From the NCBI RefSeq assembly GCF_004329715.1, contig NZ_JXSY01000001.1, forward strand, positions 1 through 64,000: a stretch of 64,000 bases of DNA, written 5' to 3'. The position numbers and the translations under genes were made by a program. This document shows, piece by piece, positions 35,080-45,910 of the stretch. The stretch's first letter is position 1, and the number at the start of each line of letters is the position of its first letter. This DNA is from Bowmanella sp. JS7-9. Its GTDB lineage: Bacteria > Pseudomonadota > Gammaproteobacteria > Enterobacterales > Alteromonadaceae. Below the pieces are notes generated by a model, which was given only the letters and a program-made list of their open reading frames with translations, ran no database searches and was not told the DNA's origin.

Positions 35080-35619
35080 ATGAAACAAATTGAGATAGAT
35101 GACGAGTTATATCGTTATATCGCCAGCCAAACCCAGTTTATTGGCGAAAGCGCCTCGCAAATCCTTCGTCGGTTACTGATGGGCGATAGCGTACCGGTTG
35201 CTGTCGCTGCCGAGACTCCCTCAGCGCCGGTTGCTAAAGCACCAGCGCCGGAGGTAAAAAGCGCAGCCACGTCGCTGAGTCAATTAATTAAAGATGCCAA
35301 TCCGGCACAACACGCCAGTGCGGTAAAACGATTTTTAGTCTTACTGGGTATTTTACATCAGTACCACGGCAATGGTTTTGCCAAAGTATTGCAACTGAAA
35401 GGGCGTAACCGGGTTTATTTCTCTGCAGATAAAGAAACCTTATTACGTACCGGTAGCAGTACGAACCCCAAACAAATTCCGGATTCGGTGTATTGGGTGA
35501 TTACCAACAATAACACCACCAAAAAATTAACCATGCTGACTCAGGTAATGACGTTGTTGGGTCACAAGGACGAAGAAATTAAACAGATTTGTGAAATTTT
35601 CGACCCGCAGGGAGAATAA
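35080..35619 (+). CDS. seqA: Replication initiation negative regulator SeqA
   Basis: SeqA sequesters hemimethylated GATC sites at the origin after initiation and organises new DNA. The 179-residue protein shows the N-terminal oligomerisation motif 'MKQIEIDDELYRYIASQTQFIGESASQILRRLL', a proline/alanine-rich linker (about 45-70) and the C-terminal DNA-binding domain with 'GRNRVYFSADKETLLRTGSSTNPKQIPDSVYWVITNNNTTKKLTML'. Its presence implies Dam methylation. It overlaps in operon with pgm (2 bp apart). A GATC-dense, origin-like region lies about 8.6 kb downstream. Confidence 0.96.
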   Translation: MKQIEIDDELYRYIASQTQFIGESASQILRRLLMGDSVPVAVAAETPSAPVAKAPAPEVKSAATSLSQLIKDANPAQHASAVKRFLVLLGILHQYHGNGFAKVLQLKGRNRVYFSADKETLLRTGSSTNPKQIPDSVYWVITNNNTTKKLTMLTQVMTLLGHKDEEIKQICEIFDPQGE

Positions 35620-35621
35620 TT

Positions 35622-37256
35622 ATGCATCCACGTGCAGGACAGCCAGCGCAACAAAGTGATTTAACCAATATTCCGCGTTTAGTCAGCCAGTATTACTGCC
35701 TGACACCGGATAGTACCAATCCGCTACAGGCGGTTAGTTTTGGTACATCGGGTCATCGCGGCAGCGCGGCACACTGTACGTTTAATGATGCACATATCGC
35801 AGCCATCTGTCAGGCATTGGCGGAATACCGGCAGCAGCAAAACATCACTGGGCCGTTATTTATTGGCATGGACACCCATGCACTATCTGAGGCCGCCTTT
35901 GCTACGGCAGTGGAAGTGCTTGTGGCAAACCAGGTATCTGTGGTGATCGAGCAGGGGCGTGGTTATACCCCGACGCCGGTGATTTCACATGCCATCCTGT
36001 CCCACAATCAGGATGGGACACAACGTGCCGATGGTGTGGTAATTACGCCGTCGCATAACCCTCCGCAGGATGGCGGTTTTAAATATAATCCGCCTCACGG
36101 TGGGCCCGCTGAAAGTGATATCACTAATCAGATTCAGGCCCGTGCCAATGCCTTGTTATCCAAAAATAACGAAGGTGTTAAACGCGTCGCCTTTGAGCAG
36201 GCTATTTTGCAGGTCACTGAACAAGATCTGGCTGCCGGGTATATCGCAAGCCTCGAACAAGTGGTGGATATGCAGGCGATTGCCAATGCAGGTCTTAAAC
36301 TGGGTACCGACCCGTTAGGCGGTGCTGGGTTAGCCTTGTGGGACCGTATCGCCGAGCATTACGGCCTGAATATTGACGTAGTTAACCGCCGCATCGATCC
36401 GGCGTTTGCGTTTATGACACTGGATAAAGATGGTCAAATCCGCATGGATTGCTCATCTGCCAGCGCCATGGCGAGCCTGATTGAATTGAAAGATAAATTT
36501 GATTTGGCGTTTGGTAACGACGCGGATTTTGACCGCCATGGTATCGTTGATCCACAAATGGGCTTGATGAACCCAAACCATTACCTGGCAGTGGCGATTG
36601 ATTATCTCTATTCCCATCGTCCCGATTGGTCTGCCAACATGAAAATCGGCAAGACGCTGGTGTCCAGTAGCCTGATTGACCGGGTTGCGTCGGGTCTTGG
36701 ACGGGAACTGGCAGAGATGCCGGTAGGCTTTAAATGGTTTGTTGAAGGGCTTGGCAGCGGTGAAATCGCATTTGCCGGCGAAGAAAGTGCCGGTGGGATT
36801 TTCCTGCGTCGCAACGGATCAGTCTGGGCGACGGACAAAGACGGCATCATTATGTGCTTGCTAGCGGCTGAAATCCTGGCCGTTACCGGTAAAACCCCGG
36901 GCCAATATTACCAGGCGTTAACGGAAAAGTATGGCAGTGGTGTGTACGAGCGCATCGATGTGGCAGCGACACCCGCGCAGAAAAAGGTACTGAGTGGTCT
37001 GAAGGTTGATGACATTCAGGCGACAGAACTTGCCGGCGAAAAAATCACAGCGGTACAAACCCATGCACCGGGCAACGGCGCAGCCATCGGTGGGGTGAAA
37101 GTCAGCACGGCTAACGGCTGGTTCGCAGCAAGACCTTCAGGCACGGAAGATGTTTATAAAATCTATGCGGAAAGCTTTAATGGCGATGCGCATCTGGATG
37201 CCTTAATCAACGCCGCACAAAAATTGGTCGATGAAGTGTTTTCCAGTGTAAAATGA
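35622..37256 (+). CDS. pgm: Phosphoglucomutase
   Basis: Interconverts glucose 1-phosphate and glucose 6-phosphate. The 544-residue protein is of the alpha-D-glucose-specific type. The phosphoserine loop is 'VVITPSHNPPQDGGFKYNPPHGG' (about residue 145), the metal loop 'GNDADFDRHGI' (about 290), the sugar-binding loop 'AGEESAGGIFLRR' (about 385) and the phosphate-binding 'RPSGTEDVYKIYAESF' near the C-terminus. The seqA-pgm pair is the same as in E. coli. The 102 bp after the stop hold no clear terminator. Confidence 0.97.
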   Translation: MHPRAGQPAQQSDLTNIPRLVSQYYCLTPDSTNPLQAVSFGTSGHRGSAAHCTFNDAHIAAICQALAEYRQQQNITGPLFIGMDTHALSEAAFATAVEVLVANQVSVVIEQGRGYTPTPVISHAILSHNQDGTQRADGVVITPSHNPPQDGGFKYNPPHGGPAESDITNQIQARANALLSKNNEGVKRVAFEQAILQVTEQDLAAGYIASLEQVVDMQAIANAGLKLGTDPLGGAGLALWDRIAEHYGLNIDVVNRRIDPAFAFMTLDKDGQIRMDCSSASAMASLIELKDKFDLAFGNDADFDRHGIVDPQMGLMNPNHYLAVAIDYLYSHRPDWSANMKIGKTLVSSSLIDRVASGLGRELAEMPVGFKWFVEGLGSGEIAFAGEESAGGIFLRRNGSVWATDKDGIIMCLLAAEILAVTGKTPGQYYQALTEKYGSGVYERIDVAATPAQKKVLSGLKVDDIQATELAGEKITAVQTHAPGNGAAIGGVKVSTANGWFAARPSGTEDVYKIYAESFNGDAHLDALINAAQKLVDEVFSSVK

Positions 37257-37358
37257 GCGGAATCTGTAGCGTAAGCTAAAGAAAACCCGTAGAGTCGCGA
37301 TAACGTAAAAATAATAATAAAAACGCGCAGCACCATAGACAGAGGTTTGTAGTACTCA

Positions 37359-38672
37359 ATGAGTTTGAGTTGTCCTGTACTGGCATCCATCCCAAATCGC
37401 TATATGTTCGTAGAGAAAATCACGGACGCGATTCAGCAAGACCCTAACATCTCACTAATGATGATCGATGTGGTGCGTTTTTCTGACGTAAGCACAGGGT
37501 TAGGCTATAAAGCGGGTGATCAGATCCTTGGACAGATTGGTAAACGTCTGCAGCGCTTAACCGGCAACAATGCCATATTAGGCCGTATCAGCGGCGATAT
37601 CTTTGGTGTAATGCTGCCAAGTCGCTACAGTGAGTCTCGCTTTCGCGAGCTTTACACCCACATCATTGAACACTTCAAAGCGCCTATCACCTTGGATGGC
37701 CATTCGTTTATTGCCGATTTTAATGTGGGCGCGGTGGCGAATATGCCATCTAATAGTCAGGCAAATTTGCTATTTACCCGCACCGAACTGGCACTTAAGC
37801 AGGCGAAAGGCAATAAGTTCGAAAACTTCTGCTGCTTGCGTCTGCTTGATAACAACGAAAACGGCCGTTCACTGACGTTAAAAGCTGATCTCACCCGGGC
37901 CATCAAGAACGATGAACTGGAGTTGTATTTCCAGCCCAAAGTAAACCTGAGTAATTTGGAAATCGTTGGCGCTGAGTGTCTATTGCGCTGGCATCATCCT
38001 CTGGATGGCATCATTTTCCCAGGCGCCTTGCTGGAAGCCGCCGAGTCTTACAACATGATGAATGATATCGGTTACTGGGTGCTGGATCGGGCATTTCGCT
38101 CGTTAATGGAAATGCGCCAGTTTGGTATCGATTTGTCTTTGTCGGTAAATATGTCGCCTACCCAGTTGTATGACGAAGATTTCGCTAAAAAAATCAATGA
38201 GATGGTTATTCGTTATGGGGTAAAGCCAGAGCAAATTGAACTGGAACTTACTGAAGATATCGCCCTGAATAATTCGTTGATTGTGCATCAACAGCTGAAC
38301 CTGATTAAGCGAATGGGATTCACGATTGCGGTGGATGATTTTGGTAAGGGTTACTCAAATCTGGCCTATATCCGTGATTTGCATTTGGACAGCCTGAAAA
38401 TCGATAAGACCTTTATTTTGCAACTGGAAGATAACCCGGTGAATGAAGCCATCGTTAAAGCCACGTTGGTGATTGCCGAAGCATTGGGCTGCGAGGTTAT
38501 CGCTGAAGGGATTGAAACCCTGAATCATTTGCATAAATTACGTGAACTGGGCGTACCGCAAGGGCAGGGGTTCTTGTTTTCTCGTGCCGTGCCATTTGAC
38601 GACTTTATCCGCTTAACCCAGAGTGAACTGGCGGTGGGTGGCTCTCACGCTTATCAATCGCAAATCGCCTGA
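37359..38672 (+). CDS. EAL-type c-di-GMP phosphodiesterase with degenerate GGDEF
   Basis: The 437-residue cytoplasmic protein joins a GGDEF-like domain (about residues 10-165) and an EAL domain (about 180-425), with no sensor or membrane part. The GGDEF signature is replaced by 'RISGDIFGV' (SGDIF), so no cyclase activity is expected; such domains may bind GTP. In the EAL domain the first motif reads ECL ('GAECLLRW'), keeping the metal-binding Glu. The other catalytic residues are visible: Asn in 'SVNMSPTQL', Glu in 'ELELTED', Asp-Asp in 'AVDDFGKGYSNL', Lys in 'LKIDKTF' and Glu in 'IAEGIET'. Active phosphodiesterase is therefore likely. The start codon has no evident ribosome binding site. Confidence 0.85.
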   Translation: MSLSCPVLASIPNRYMFVEKITDAIQQDPNISLMMIDVVRFSDVSTGLGYKAGDQILGQIGKRLQRLTGNNAILGRISGDIFGVMLPSRYSESRFRELYTHIIEHFKAPITLDGHSFIADFNVGAVANMPSNSQANLLFTRTELALKQAKGNKFENFCCLRLLDNNENGRSLTLKADLTRAIKNDELELYFQPKVNLSNLEIVGAECLLRWHHPLDGIIFPGALLEAAESYNMMNDIGYWVLDRAFRSLMEMRQFGIDLSLSVNMSPTQLYDEDFAKKINEMVIRYGVKPEQIELELTEDIALNNSLIVHQQLNLIKRMGFTIAVDDFGKGYSNLAYIRDLHLDSLKIDKTFILQLEDNPVNEAIVKATLVIAEALGCEVIAEGIETLNHLHKLRELGVPQGQGFLFSRAVPFDDFIRLTQSELAVGGSHAYQSQIA

Positions 38673-38727
38673 TTTTCTGCATTGAAGCCGGTACAATAGT
38701 GCGGTGTTCAATCATTTATGGATCCCC

Positions 38728-39780
38728 ATGGCAGTTCACCCAGTGCTGGCCGCAGCAGGTCAGTTCTTACACCTCTCCCGTACGCAAGCCGAATTATTTA
38801 ACCAACCCCAGTCTTTGAGCTTAAGCGATGGCACGCAGGTCACGATTCACGCTGCGGGTATCATTGAGTTTGCACCGATAAACGCGGCCACCCAAGCCAT
38901 CCTGCTATCCTGTGGGATCCATGGCAACGAAACGGCCCCTATCGAGATACTGGATGCGATGGTGCAGGACATTTTATGTGGTCGATTGGTGGTGAAGCAT
39001 CGCTTGATGGTGCAGTTTGGAAATTTACCTGCCATGGATATTGCGGAGCGATTCGTTGATGAAAATATGAATCGCTTATTCAGTGGCGCGCACTCCAAAG
39101 CGCCGGGTCTGGTAAATCAGGAGCGCATCCGTGCCAAGCAGTTAGAAGATTGCACCCGCGCGTTCTTTTTAAAGGATTTGCTGCCGCGCTGCCACTATGA
39201 TTTGCATACCGCCATTCGTGCCTCAAAGAACGATAAATTTGCGGTATATCCGTTTTTACACGGTAAGCCCTGGAAAGCGCAGCAGATTAGTTTTATGCAG
39301 GCGTGTGGGGTCAACACCATCTTGCTGTCCAACAGCCCAACGACGACTTATAGCTATTTTTCTTCTCATCAGTTTGGCGCTGATGCCTTTACCGTGGAAT
39401 TAGGTAAAGTTCGCCCGTTTGGACAAAATAACATGGCAGATTTTGCCGAGGTGACATCCACGTTGCGGGCGCTGGTGGCCGGTGAAGCATTGAATTTACC
39501 CGACTATCAGGATGACGCGGTGAACCTGTTTAGCGTTAATCAGGTGATCAATAAGACGCAGCCTGATTTTCGATTGCACTTTGCAGACGATGCCCCCAAT
39601 TTCAGTGATTTTAAACAAGGCGAGTTATTGGCCAGTGAAACCGGTCACGAGTATCGGGCGTTGGTGGATGGCGAGGCGATAGTCTTTCCTAATGCTAATG
39701 TAGCGTTGGGTCAGCGGGCACTGCTGACCGTCGCGCCGGTTACGTTGCAGCAAGCCAACGAGGGCAAAGCGGATGTTTGA
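38728..39780 (+). CDS. astE: Succinylglutamate desuccinylase AstE
   Basis: AstE hydrolyses succinylglutamate to succinate and glutamate, the last step of the AST arginine pathway. The 350-residue protein belongs to the M14/AspA zinc family. The zinc ligands are in 'SCGIHGNETAPIEIL' (His and Glu) and 'YDLHTAIR' (His); 'ENMNRLFSG' is also typical. The open frame begins at GTG 38704, but a TACAAT -10 hexamer at about 38692 would place the transcript start just there, so ATG 38728 is preferred. The stop overlaps the HIT gene by 8 bp. astB is 10 kb away on the other strand. Confidence 0.9.
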   Translation: MAVHPVLAAAGQFLHLSRTQAELFNQPQSLSLSDGTQVTIHAAGIIEFAPINAATQAILLSCGIHGNETAPIEILDAMVQDILCGRLVVKHRLMVQFGNLPAMDIAERFVDENMNRLFSGAHSKAPGLVNQERIRAKQLEDCTRAFFLKDLLPRCHYDLHTAIRASKNDKFAVYPFLHGKPWKAQQISFMQACGVNTILLSNSPTTTYSYFSSHQFGADAFTVELGKVRPFGQNNMADFAEVTSTLRALVAGEALNLPDYQDDAVNLFSVNQVINKTQPDFRLHFADDAPNFSDFKQGELLASETGHEYRALVDGEAIVFPNANVALGQRALLTVAPVTLQQANEGKADV

Positions 39781-40201
39781 ATTGGATAGTCGACTGGCAA
39801 ATGATTGCGCTCTGGTTACCGACCTGCCGCTTTGCCGGGTGTTACTGATGAAAGATGCCAATTATCCCTGGCTGATTCTGGTTCCCCGAATCGCCGGAGT
39901 GAAAGAAATTATTGAGTTAAGCACGCATCAGCAAAGTGAATTGTATCTGGAGTCAAACCGTGTGAGTCGCTGCTTGCAACAGCTGTTCAGCCCTGACAAA
40001 CTGAATATTGCTGCGCTTGGCAATGTGGTGTCACAGTTACACATTCATCATATTGCACGATTTACCTCGGACGCGGCGTGGCCGAAACCGGTATGGGGTA
40101 CAGTGCCGGCAACTGCCTACTCGGACCAGGCGTTGAACGAGCGCATTGCATTAATAAAACAAGGATTGGAGACAAATTATGATTATGACCACCACCAGTA
40201 A
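39773..40201 (+). CDS. HIT-domain hydrolase
   Basis: A 142-residue histidine-triad protein. The motif 'QLHIHHIAR' (about residues 88-96) matches H-x-H-x-H, with the conserved preamble '[16 protein letters not shown]'. The N-terminal part '[35 protein letters not shown]' is typical of the small marine gammaproteobacterial HIT group. HIT enzymes hydrolyse nucleotide phosphoramidates, AMP-lysine or dinucleotide polyphosphates; the natural substrate here is unknown. It overlaps astE at its start and the YbjQ gene at its end, so the three are one transcript. Confidence 0.88.
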   Translation: MFELDSRLANDCALVTDLPLCRVLLMKDANYPWLILVPRIAGVKEIIELSTHQQSELYLESNRVSRCLQQLFSPDKLNIAALGNVVSQLHIHHIARFTSDAAWPKPVWGTVPATAYSDQALNERIALIKQGLETNYDYDHHQ

Positions 40202-40505
40202 TATCGAAGGAAAGAAGATTACTCAGTACATGGGGATTGTAGTGGGTGAAGCGGTGATGGGCGCGAATGTGTTCAAAGATATTTTTGCCAGTATTCGCGA
40301 CATCGTCGGTGGCCGTTCCGGCAGTTACGAAGAAGAATTTACCAAGGCACGCAAAATTGCGTTTCAGGAAATTCAGAATGAAGCGTTAGCCATGGGTGCA
40401 AACGCGGTAATCGGGTTGGATATCGACTACGAAGTGGTGGGGCAGAACGGCTCCATTCTGATGGTAAGTATCAACGGTACCGCAGTACGTTACGAAGACG
40501 CCTGA
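40179..40505 (+). CDS. YbjQ/UPF0145 family protein
   Basis: A 108-residue protein of the YbjQ (UPF0145) family, with the signatures '[38 protein letters not shown]' and 'A.....[18 protein letters not shown]....[11 protein letters not shown]'. The fold forms oligomeric rings; a role in heavy-metal binding was proposed from the fold but is unproven. The ATG at 40179 has GGAG at seven bases and overlaps the HIT gene by 23 bp; an internal ATG two codons later is possible. It converges with the formyltransferase gene with no bases between the stop codons. Confidence 0.9.
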   Translation: MIMTTTSNIEGKKITQYMGIVVGEAVMGANVFKDIFASIRDIVGGRSGSYEEEFTKARKIAFQEIQNEALAMGANAVIGLDIDYEVVGQNGSILMVSINGTAVRYEDA

Positions 40506-41300
40506 TTAGGCGTCTCCAGCAATCCAGCTGCGAACCAGCGTTTGTAGCTCCTGCATATCGAATAACCTCAGGCCTTTGGCAAAAAACGCATCAAGCTGAG
40601 TTTGATCAGGATGGCTGAAATAATGGCCACCGTCGCTGGGCGAGGCCGACTGCAATGGCTTGCCGAGGTTAAGGCTCTCGACCGCACTGACCATGGCATC
40701 CACGCCACTGGTATATAGAGACAGCACGTTGGTTAAGTAAGATTGCCTGTAATCCAGCGGCTGGCGCTGAATGGAAACAATATCTCCACTATCAATGCCA
40801 GCATCCTGAATAAAATGCAAGGTGGTACCAATCTGTTGTTCTGTATTCAACATGGCGTGAAATGTCGCCATCACGCCGCGATAATCCGGCAAAATTCCTG
40901 AATGCAGATTCAACACACCCAAACGCGATAATTGAATTACTGGCTCACGCAAGATCAGACCAAAGCGAATCGATAAGATGAGATCCGGTGCGATCTGTTC
41001 AATCTGCCTTATAGTCGCCTCATCGTTAATGCTACTGATCTGCTGAAATTGTCCTGCCGACACCAAATGTTCAAAAGAACGAATGCGACAACCATGCTGG
41101 CGAGCGAAGGGCAGCAATAACTCGGGTAACACCTGACGTTCGAGTAAATCCAGTTGCGCCAGCTCCGGTGGGGGTTGCTTGCCTTTGCCAACCCGGGCGG
41201 ATGTCCACAACGTAACATCATGATACGGAAGCGCCTTAATCAGGCGGTTACAGGCAAGTAAACTGGCAATGTCCTGATTCCCTAACAGCAGAATTTTCAT
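40506..41300 (-). CDS. Stand-alone formyltransferase-domain protein
   Basis: A 264-residue protein of the Formyl_trans_N (Fmt/PurN) fold. The catalytic region is visible as 'NLHSGILPDYRGVMATFHAML' (about residues 133-153), giving the family His-x-Ser-x-Leu-Pro signature, followed by 'TLHFIQDAGIDSGDIVSIQR' with the catalytic Asp. There is no obvious Fmt C-terminal tRNA-binding domain and no PurN signature. Such proteins formylate amino sugars in other systems, usually inside polysaccharide loci, but this one lies in an operon with dapE and an M15 peptidase. The start overlaps the DUF2897 gene by four bases. The substrate is unknown. Confidence 0.78.
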   Translation of the reverse strand: MKILLLGNQDIASLLACNRLIKALPYHDVTLWTSARVGKGKQPPPELAQLDLLERQVLPELLLPFARQHGCRIRSFEHLVSAGQFQQISSINDEATIRQIEQIAPDLILSIRFGLILREPVIQLSRLGVLNLHSGILPDYRGVMATFHAMLNTEQQIGTTLHFIQDAGIDSGDIVSIQRQPLDYRQSYLTNVLSLYTSGVDAMVSAVESLNLGKPLQSASPSDGGHYFSHPDQTQLDAFFAKGLRLFDMQELQTLVRSWIAGDA

Positions 41301-41448
41301 TCGTCATCATCGCTATAGGGTTGGGCTTTTACGCCGGGAGGCACCTCGTTTTTACTGTATTTATTGTTGGCGGTTTGTTTAAGCAACATCAGGTTGCCAA
41401 CAATTACCCCCAGCACCACAAAAATAATGATGCCGACAATCCAGCCAC

Positions 41449-41452
<4 letters not shown>
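41297..41452 (-). CDS. DUF2897-like small membrane protein
   Basis: A 51-residue reading frame translating to MSGWIVGIIIFVVLGVIVGN and then 'LMLLKQTANNKYSKNE', with an acidic tail ending DDDE. One N-terminal membrane helix (residues 4-24) precedes a short cytoplasmic tail. Both ends overlap neighbours in ATGA fashion: its start overlaps the M15 peptidase stop, and its stop overlaps the formyltransferase start. These couplings strongly support translation. The pattern matches the DUF2897 family of small gammaproteobacterial proteins, whose function is unknown. Confidence 0.85.
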
Positions 41453-43594
<2,142 letters not shown>

Positions 43595-43711
43595 GTGAAT
43601 TCCCATATAATGCAATGAACCGCATTGTGGCATCGCTGTTAGTAAATATAAAGTAGGCGCCACTGCGGGGTCTGCGGCCTACATCAAGTTAATTGGATTC
43701 TGCAACGAATG

Positions 43712-44167
43712 ATCGATCCGATCAAAAGGTGTGGATAATCTGCCGTTAACCCTTGAATTGTGTGAATAATTTCAAGGATCTGAGCGATCTAATCCACAGG
43801 CAAGGGTTCGGTTTGATGAAATGATCGACAAATCAATAAGTTGATCCTGATTGTCGGTAAGGCTTTGCTGATTAGATCTGCATCAATCTGCGCAGTCATT
43901 ACACAAATCCTAACAGCAACAATAAGTTATTCAGGTTATCCACGTTTTCTGTGGATAACCTTGTTGAAAGCACTGGTAATACCAAGTAAGTGCATGTTTT
44001 TAAAAGATAAAAAATTATGCGCAAGAAATGAGCAGGGCAAATAAGTGTCTTAAAAATGTCATTTTTCGCCATTATTATCCTTGACAGTTGTGGAAAACTA
44101 CCCGGTTATCCCCGAATGTTATACACAAATTCCCCTACATCGCGCTAAAAATGTGGATATTATCCGC
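43712..44167. other. Origin-like intergenic region: clustered GATC sites and DnaA boxes
   Basis: No gene lies between 43595 and 44336. Eight GATC sites crowd into 167 bp (43712, 43716, 43721, 43778, 43787, 43823, 43843 and 43875). Two perfect DnaA boxes (TGTGGATAA) lie at 43731-43739 and 43950-43958. Near matches with one mismatch are TGTGAATAA (43762), TAATCCACA (43791), TTATCCACG (43936), TGTGGAAAA (44089), TTATACACA (44119) and TGTGGATAT (44152). The pair at 43936/43950 faces each other. AT-rich DNA fills about 43990-44080. Flanking genes point away on both sides. Canonical oriC neighbours (mnmG, dnaA) are absent, so it could be oriC, a second origin or a DnaA-titration/reactivation locus. 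Confidence 0.6.
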
Positions 44168-44336
44168 TAGGTGTCGCTGATTACTGACACTTAAATTGTT
44201 TGTTTACCTGTCCGGTTATGAGGAATAAATACGATCAATGGCCACCTGAGGGCGGGTAAAGCGCTTTGGGAATAGCGATCTGTATGCGATGATTTCGGCA
44301 AACAATAACCGCCTACAGGATGCAGGGAGAAAAGCT

Positions 44337-45419
44337 ATGGCCGCATTGCAGTTGATGGCCGGGGAAAATGCGTTATCGCAAATACGGGAACATGGATTAC
44401 GCCCGGCATTGTTCGATTTTATGTTGGGGGCATCGGGCGGCCCAAAGTGGTTTGTACTGGCGGGTCTTGACCGGGTCATCATGCCGCAATTTTTTGCTGG
44501 CCGGCAAAAGCCGCTGGATATACTGGGATCCTCAGCCGGTTCTTTTCGCTTTGCCTGTTACGCCCAGCGTGACCCATTGGCGGCGATTAATCGCCTGGCC
44601 GACCACTATTCTCATACCGTTTATACTGACAAGCCTGACAGACAAGAGATCTCTGAAAAAGGCTGGGCGCTGATGGATCATTTCCTCGGAGAACATGGTG
44701 CGCAGGAAATTGCTTCCAATCCCGTGGTCAGGGCGCACTTTGTGGTAGCGCGCAGCAAGGGGATTATTGCCTCTGAGCGTACCCCTTTACAGGTGACAGG
44801 TTTATTAGCCAGCGCACTGGCAAATCGGGTGTCACGTAAGACCCTGGACTGGTTTTATCACCGCCACGTATTTTCATCTTCTCATTCTACGCTGCAACTG
44901 GACGATCCTTATCAGTTAGCCATCAGCCAGCATACGCTGACGCCGGAAAATCTGCCTAAGGCGTTGATGGCGTCTGGATCGATTCCTGTGGTTCTGGAAG
45001 GGGTGGAGAATATTCCTGATGCACCGCTGGGTATGTATCGAGACGGTGGCATCATCGATTACCATTTTGATATGGCGCTGAGTCGGCCGGATAGCCCGCA
45101 GGGATTGGTGTTGTATCCGCACTTTTTCGATCAACCGATCCCTGGTTGGTTTGATAAGTCGAATAAAAAGCGACGCCCTCATCGCCAGAGTTTTGAGCGG
45201 GTGCTTAAACTGGTGCCAAGCGCCCAGTTTATTGCGTCCTTGCCCTACGGCAAGATCCCGGATCGTAAAGACTTTGAAAGTTTGGATGCCACAACGCGGA
45301 TTAAGTATTGGCAAACGGTGCTCAGTGAGTCAGATCGCCTGGGTGAAGAATTTATGAATTTGGTCGAAAAGCAAGACGTCGCCCATTTGATCAAGCCGAT
45401 TGATTACTGCATAGGATAA
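44337..45419 (+). CDS. Patatin-like phospholipase family protein
   Basis: A 360-residue protein of the patatin fold. The nucleophile motif is GSSAG at residues 64-68 (Ser66), preceded by the glycine-rich loop 'GASGGPKW' (31-38). The second catalytic residue lies in 'YRDGGIIDYH' (about 240). Family members hydrolyse acyl esters of phospholipids, with variable selectivity. No signal peptide is seen. Start at ATG 44337, six bases after AGGGAGA; the 16-codon longer frame beginning at 44289 is not supported. It is followed two bases later by the DUF192 gene, so the two are coupled. The substrate is unknown. Confidence 0.85.
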   Translation: MAALQLMAGENALSQIREHGLRPALFDFMLGASGGPKWFVLAGLDRVIMPQFFAGRQKPLDILGSSAGSFRFACYAQRDPLAAINRLADHYSHTVYTDKPDRQEISEKGWALMDHFLGEHGAQEIASNPVVRAHFVVARSKGIIASERTPLQVTGLLASALANRVSRKTLDWFYHRHVFSSSHSTLQLDDPYQLAISQHTLTPENLPKALMASGSIPVVLEGVENIPDAPLGMYRDGGIIDYHFDMALSRPDSPQGLVLYPHFFDQPIPGWFDKSNKKRRPHRQSFERVLKLVPSAQFIASLPYGKIPDRKDFESLDATTRIKYWQTVLSESDRLGEEFMNLVEKQDVAHLIKPIDYCIG

Positions 45420-45421
45420 CG

Positions 45422-45859
45422 ATGAAAAAGAGCATTATCAGCGCACTGGCCTTGATTGTCAGTACTGCCGCAGGTGCGCAACAGGCGCAGCTGGAACTGG
45501 TTGAGATTCAGGTAGGCCCGTTGGCGCTTAAAGTTGAATTGGCTAATGAACATGATGAACGGGTCGCTGGGTTGATGAATCGACGCATCGCGCTGCCTGG
45601 CATGTTGTTTTATTATCCTGAGCCGCGTCATATGGCGTTGTGGATGAAGAACACCCTGATTCCGCTGGACGCGGCTTACATTAACGAGGCTGGCGAAATT
45701 ATCGATATTATCCAGCTGGAACCACATGATCTGACGAGTCGCCCGGCACCGGATAAGGTGATTGCGGCGCTGGAAATGCCTAAAGGATGGTTTGCCAAAA
45801 AGGGCATAAAAGTAGGGGACAACGTCAGTATCCCTGCTGATGTAAAGGCATACTATTAG
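45422..45859 (+). CDS. DUF192 exported protein
   Basis: A 145-residue protein with a signal peptide (MKKSIISALALIVSTAAGAQ) and the DUF192 domain. Characteristic pieces are 'VELANEHDERVAGLMNRRIALPGMLFYYPEPRHMALWMKNTLIPLDAAYINEAGEIIDI' and 'ALEMPKGWFAKKGIKVGDNV'. The domain is common in bacteria and archaea, but its function is unknown. GGATAACG before the ATG is a modest ribosome binding site; it likely depends on coupling with the patatin gene upstream. Confidence 0.9.
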   Translation: MKKSIISALALIVSTAAGAQQAQLELVEIQVGPLALKVELANEHDERVAGLMNRRIALPGMLFYYPEPRHMALWMKNTLIPLDAAYINEAGEIIDIIQLEPHDLTSRPAPDKVIAALEMPKGWFAKKGIKVGDNVSIPADVKAYY

Positions 45860-45910
45860 CCTGCATTTATTGATAAGCTTTTGTAAATTAAAAAGATTTA
45901 AGGAATTAGT

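Noticed and set aside
37257-37358. Cyclic di-GMP riboswitch before the EAL gene
   Set aside because: The conserved GEMM core sequences and tetraloop pairing are not visible in this 102-bp leader.
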